Origin: Clostridium fessum
GTDB taxonomy: Bacteria > Bacillota > Clostridia > Lachnospirales > Lachnospiraceae
Direction of reading: 5' to 3'
Assembly: GCF_003024715.1 (NCBI RefSeq)
Contig: NZ_PYLO01000002.1
Span: 372,001-436,000, forward strand
DNA length: 64,000 nt
The translations under genes and the position numbers were made by a program. Shown here piece after piece: positions 63,231 to 64,000 of the stretch; position 1 is the stretch's first letter; every line of letters starts with the position of its first letter. The notes below the pieces were generated by a model, which saw only the letters and a program-made list of their open reading frames with translations, was not told where the DNA came from and made no database searches.

Positions 63231-64000
63231 CGCCCGCTTCTCCTTCCCAGTATGCCGGATTCATCGTCAGGCTTCGAATCAGCCCCTCCGGCAGCTTTTT
63301 ATAATGCTTTCCCAGCCAGTACCCGGCATATTTACTTCCGCTCGCCATCACAAGCTGCGGCAGAAGAAGCACATGACCATTTTCCACCAGCCATTTCGCT
63401 GTTTTCTTCACCAGACGGATTCCCTCGCCCTCCGAATGAAGGCGCCCAAACACCTCAGGGTGATCCGCCTGCGATACGCCAAGGTCGAAATTCCGGTGCA
63501 GCTGCTGCATCGCCGTATAATTGTGGGAATGGATGACCTGCGCGTCCGCCGCGTAGGCAATCTGATACCCGGCTTCCACCGCGTGTCCGGCAAAAATCAT
63601 ATCCTCGTTGAAAATGGTTTTCTTCGTAAATCCGCCAAGCTTCAGGTAAATATTCCGCCGGTATGCCGCGCAGACATTGGAACAGAAATACGTCTTGATT
63701 CCCAGCTCGTCCTCGTCCTCTTTCCCTTTCAGACGGCTCACCGCCGGATAATTAAAGTCCCTCGTATACCGTTCAATCACACCGCAGTCCGCCGCCGGAA
63801 GCTGTCTCGCATATGCTGCCGCCACACGTTCCGAAGCATCCAGCGCCTCCAGAAGCTCTTTCACCAGATTCCGGTCATACGGCACGCAGTCGTGCGTCAT
63901 GCAGATGCAGACATCCGCATCTGATTTCAAAATTCCCTCATGGCGCGTCCTTCCATGGTCAAATTCCGACTGGCGGATATGGCACACGGTCAGCTTCGTA
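63220..64000 (-). CDS. GT2 rhamnosyltransferase-type enzyme (cut by window end)
   Basis: At least 259 residues; the N-terminal donor-binding part lies beyond position 64000. Visible: HIRQSEFDHGRTRHEGILKS, a DXD-like CMTHDCVPYD, KTYFCSNVCAAYRRNIYLKLGGF and FNEDMIFAGHAVEAGYQIAYA, the acceptor-side pattern of rhamnosyltransferase-like GT2 proteins. This fits the presence of rfbC. A downstream ATG at 63987 is internal and not the true start. Confidence 0.9.
   Translation of the reverse strand, partial: TKLTVCHIRQSEFDHGRTRHEGILKSDADVCICMTHDCVPYDRNLVKELLEALDASERVAAAYARQLPAADCGVIERYTRDFNYPAVSRLKGKEDEDELGIKTYFCSNVCAAYRRNIYLKLGGFTKKTIFNEDMIFAGHAVEAGYQIAYAADAQVIHSHNYTAMQQLHRNFDLGVSQADHPEVFGRLHSEGEGIRLVKKTAKWLVENGHVLLLPQLVMASGSKYAGYWLGKHYKKLPEGLIRSLTMNPAYWEGEAGDGR

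Overview
The window is chromosomal DNA of a low-to-mid GC Gram-positive bacterium, most likely a member of the Lachnospiraceae (Clostridia). The evidence is the RpoB, RpoC, EF-G and S12 sequences, the ispE-gntR pair, DUF1934 next to murI, consensus sigma-A promoters with 17-bp spacers, and strong GGAGG ribosome binding sites. No tRNA, rRNA, CRISPR array or complete insertion sequence was seen.

Layout. (1) 1-13,712: housekeeping block on the minus strand, rpoB-rpoC, a secreted amidase, a DUF5684 membrane protein, then rpsL-rpsG-fusA-tuf (tuf cut by the window start). (2) 14,058-29,215: mixed core genes: murI and ddl (wall precursors), an HD hydrolase, an aldo/keto reductase with its GntR regulator, ispE, a cyclophilin, lipoproteins, an alanine/sodium symporter, a zinc phospholipase C-like protein and a D,D-carboxypeptidase. 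(3) 29,230-45,313: one long minus-strand surface-glycan operon. It encodes all four enzymes for GDP-D-glycero-alpha-D-manno-heptose (gmhA, hddA, gmhB, hddC), the first three steps towards a CDP-3,6-dideoxyhexose (rfbF, rfbG, rfbH), two GtrB-like glycosyltransferases, three large multi-membrane proteins and a LicD protein. (4) 45,658-52,760: a MATE pump, a 1330-residue multidomain glycosyltransferase and a Wzt-type ATPase with a carbohydrate-binding tail. (5) 52,960-57,464: apparent interruption with mgsA, a second MATE pump, a tryptophan-type T-box leader without a recognisable target gene, a small unknown gene and a HipA/HipB-type pair. (6) 57,829-64,000: the glycan locus resumes with an AlgX-like SGNH protein, an MBOAT acyltransferase, the Wzm permease, rfbC, DUF2304 and two GT2 enzymes.

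Working together, parts 3, 4 and 6 look like an ABC-exporter-dependent surface polysaccharide or S-layer-type glycan system. Nucleotide sugars are made in the cytoplasm. Chains are built and probably capped by the large methyltransferase/kinase-like/coiled-coil/GT2/GT4 protein. Wzt recognises the capped chain and Wzm exports it. MBOAT/SGNH proteins could O-acetylate it outside the cell.

The most unusual signal is a nearly identical 133-bp palindromic element present in four full copies (4029, 17278, 33986, 42096), plus one 30-bp partial copy (18742). All four full copies are flanked by 8-bp target duplications, one of them imperfect. Element plus duplication is 141 bp, exactly 47 codons, and the element is stop-free in one frame on each strand. 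One copy sits in frame inside a large membrane-protein gene and adds a peptide segment to it. This resembles the protein-invading palindromic elements of Rickettsia, but in a gut Firmicute.
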